A DNA stretch of 6,241 bases from Halothiobacillus neapolitanus (GTDB taxonomy: Bacteria; Pseudomonadota; Gammaproteobacteria; Halothiobacillales; Halothiobacillaceae): contig DYMR01000112.1 in the NCBI GenBank assembly GCA_020721485.1, positions 1 to 6,241 on the forward strand, in the 5' to 3' direction. Positions 6,143 to 6,241 of the stretch are shown here, in pieces. A program made the translations under genes and the position numbers. Each line of letters starts with the position of its first letter. Position 1 is the stretch's first letter. The notes beneath the pieces are model-generated. The model ran no database searches and was not told the DNA's origin. It worked only from the letters and a program-made list of their open reading frames with translations.

Positions 6143-6241
6143 GAGCGTTTTTTATGAATTGGCGCGGCGAACGCGCGGATTCCGGAAAATCTCCTGCCGT
6201 GCAGCAGCGCGGGGGTTTTCCCGATTCCGAATGATTTTCCA
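6143..6241. other. Non-coding tail with short repeats, cut by window edge
   Basis: No gene is supported here. Short structures are visible: GCGCG/CGCGC (6162-6166 with 6172-6176, loop GCGAA), an inverted repeat GGAAAATC (6184-6191) and GATTTTCC (6233-6240), and a direct repeat GATTCCG (6178-6184 and 6223-6229). It probably belongs to the promoter region of the next gene. In many bacteria that gene is pyrH, but none of it is in view. Confidence 0.4.

Noticed and set aside
6154..6234. 26-codon frame after the tsf terminator
   Set aside because: No ribosome binding site, immediately after a T-run, and no similarity to any known small protein that I recognise.
1..6241. Mobile element, CRISPR, tRNA, toxin-antitoxin or defence system
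   Set aside because: No transposase, regularly spaced repeats, tRNA cloverleaf or defence-domain protein was seen; all intact frames are explained by housekeeping genes.

Overview
The window is ordinary bacterial chromosome, moderately GC-rich. It reads as a non-enteric gammaproteobacterium, because ScpA is present (enterics use MukBEF instead), YciO is of the Escherichia type, and the gene families and order (yciB-yciI divergent from yciO, an M50 protease and scpA) are typical of that group. The genus cannot be named from sequence alone. No mobile element, CRISPR array, tRNA, rRNA or phage gene was seen, and nothing amounts to a clearly new system.

Left third (1-1816, minus strand): a three-gene cluster read right to left. 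It holds the inner-membrane protein YciB, a small YciI-like protein and a parvulin-type peptidyl-prolyl isomerase with a lipoprotein signal. The isomerase is cut by the window edge just before its C-terminus. The first two genes are 15 nt apart and each of the last two has a Shine-Dalgarno sequence, so one operon for envelope functions is likely.

Middle (1817-4145): a 177-nt divergent intergenic region carries a 9-bp direct repeat spaced by one helical turn. The plus-strand run that follows is yciO (YrdC/Sua5-like), a small site-2-protease-like M50 membrane peptidase and scpA (condensin kleisin). These are packed with a 3-nt gap and a 17-nt overlap, so they are probably co-transcribed and translationally coupled. 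The usual partner scpB does not follow.

Right third (4146-6241): rpsB (ribosomal protein S2) and tsf (elongation factor Ts), the near-universal translation pair. A 172-nt upstream region contains a good hairpin and is a candidate S2-responsive leader. The 170-nt rpsB-tsf spacer holds two strong hairpins that could set the ratio of the two products. A textbook intrinsic terminator closes tsf. The last 99 nt are non-coding with short repeats; pyrH would commonly lie beyond but is not visible.

The points most worth checking are regulatory: the rpsB leader and its small upstream ORF, the spacer hairpins, and the phased repeat between the divergent operons.
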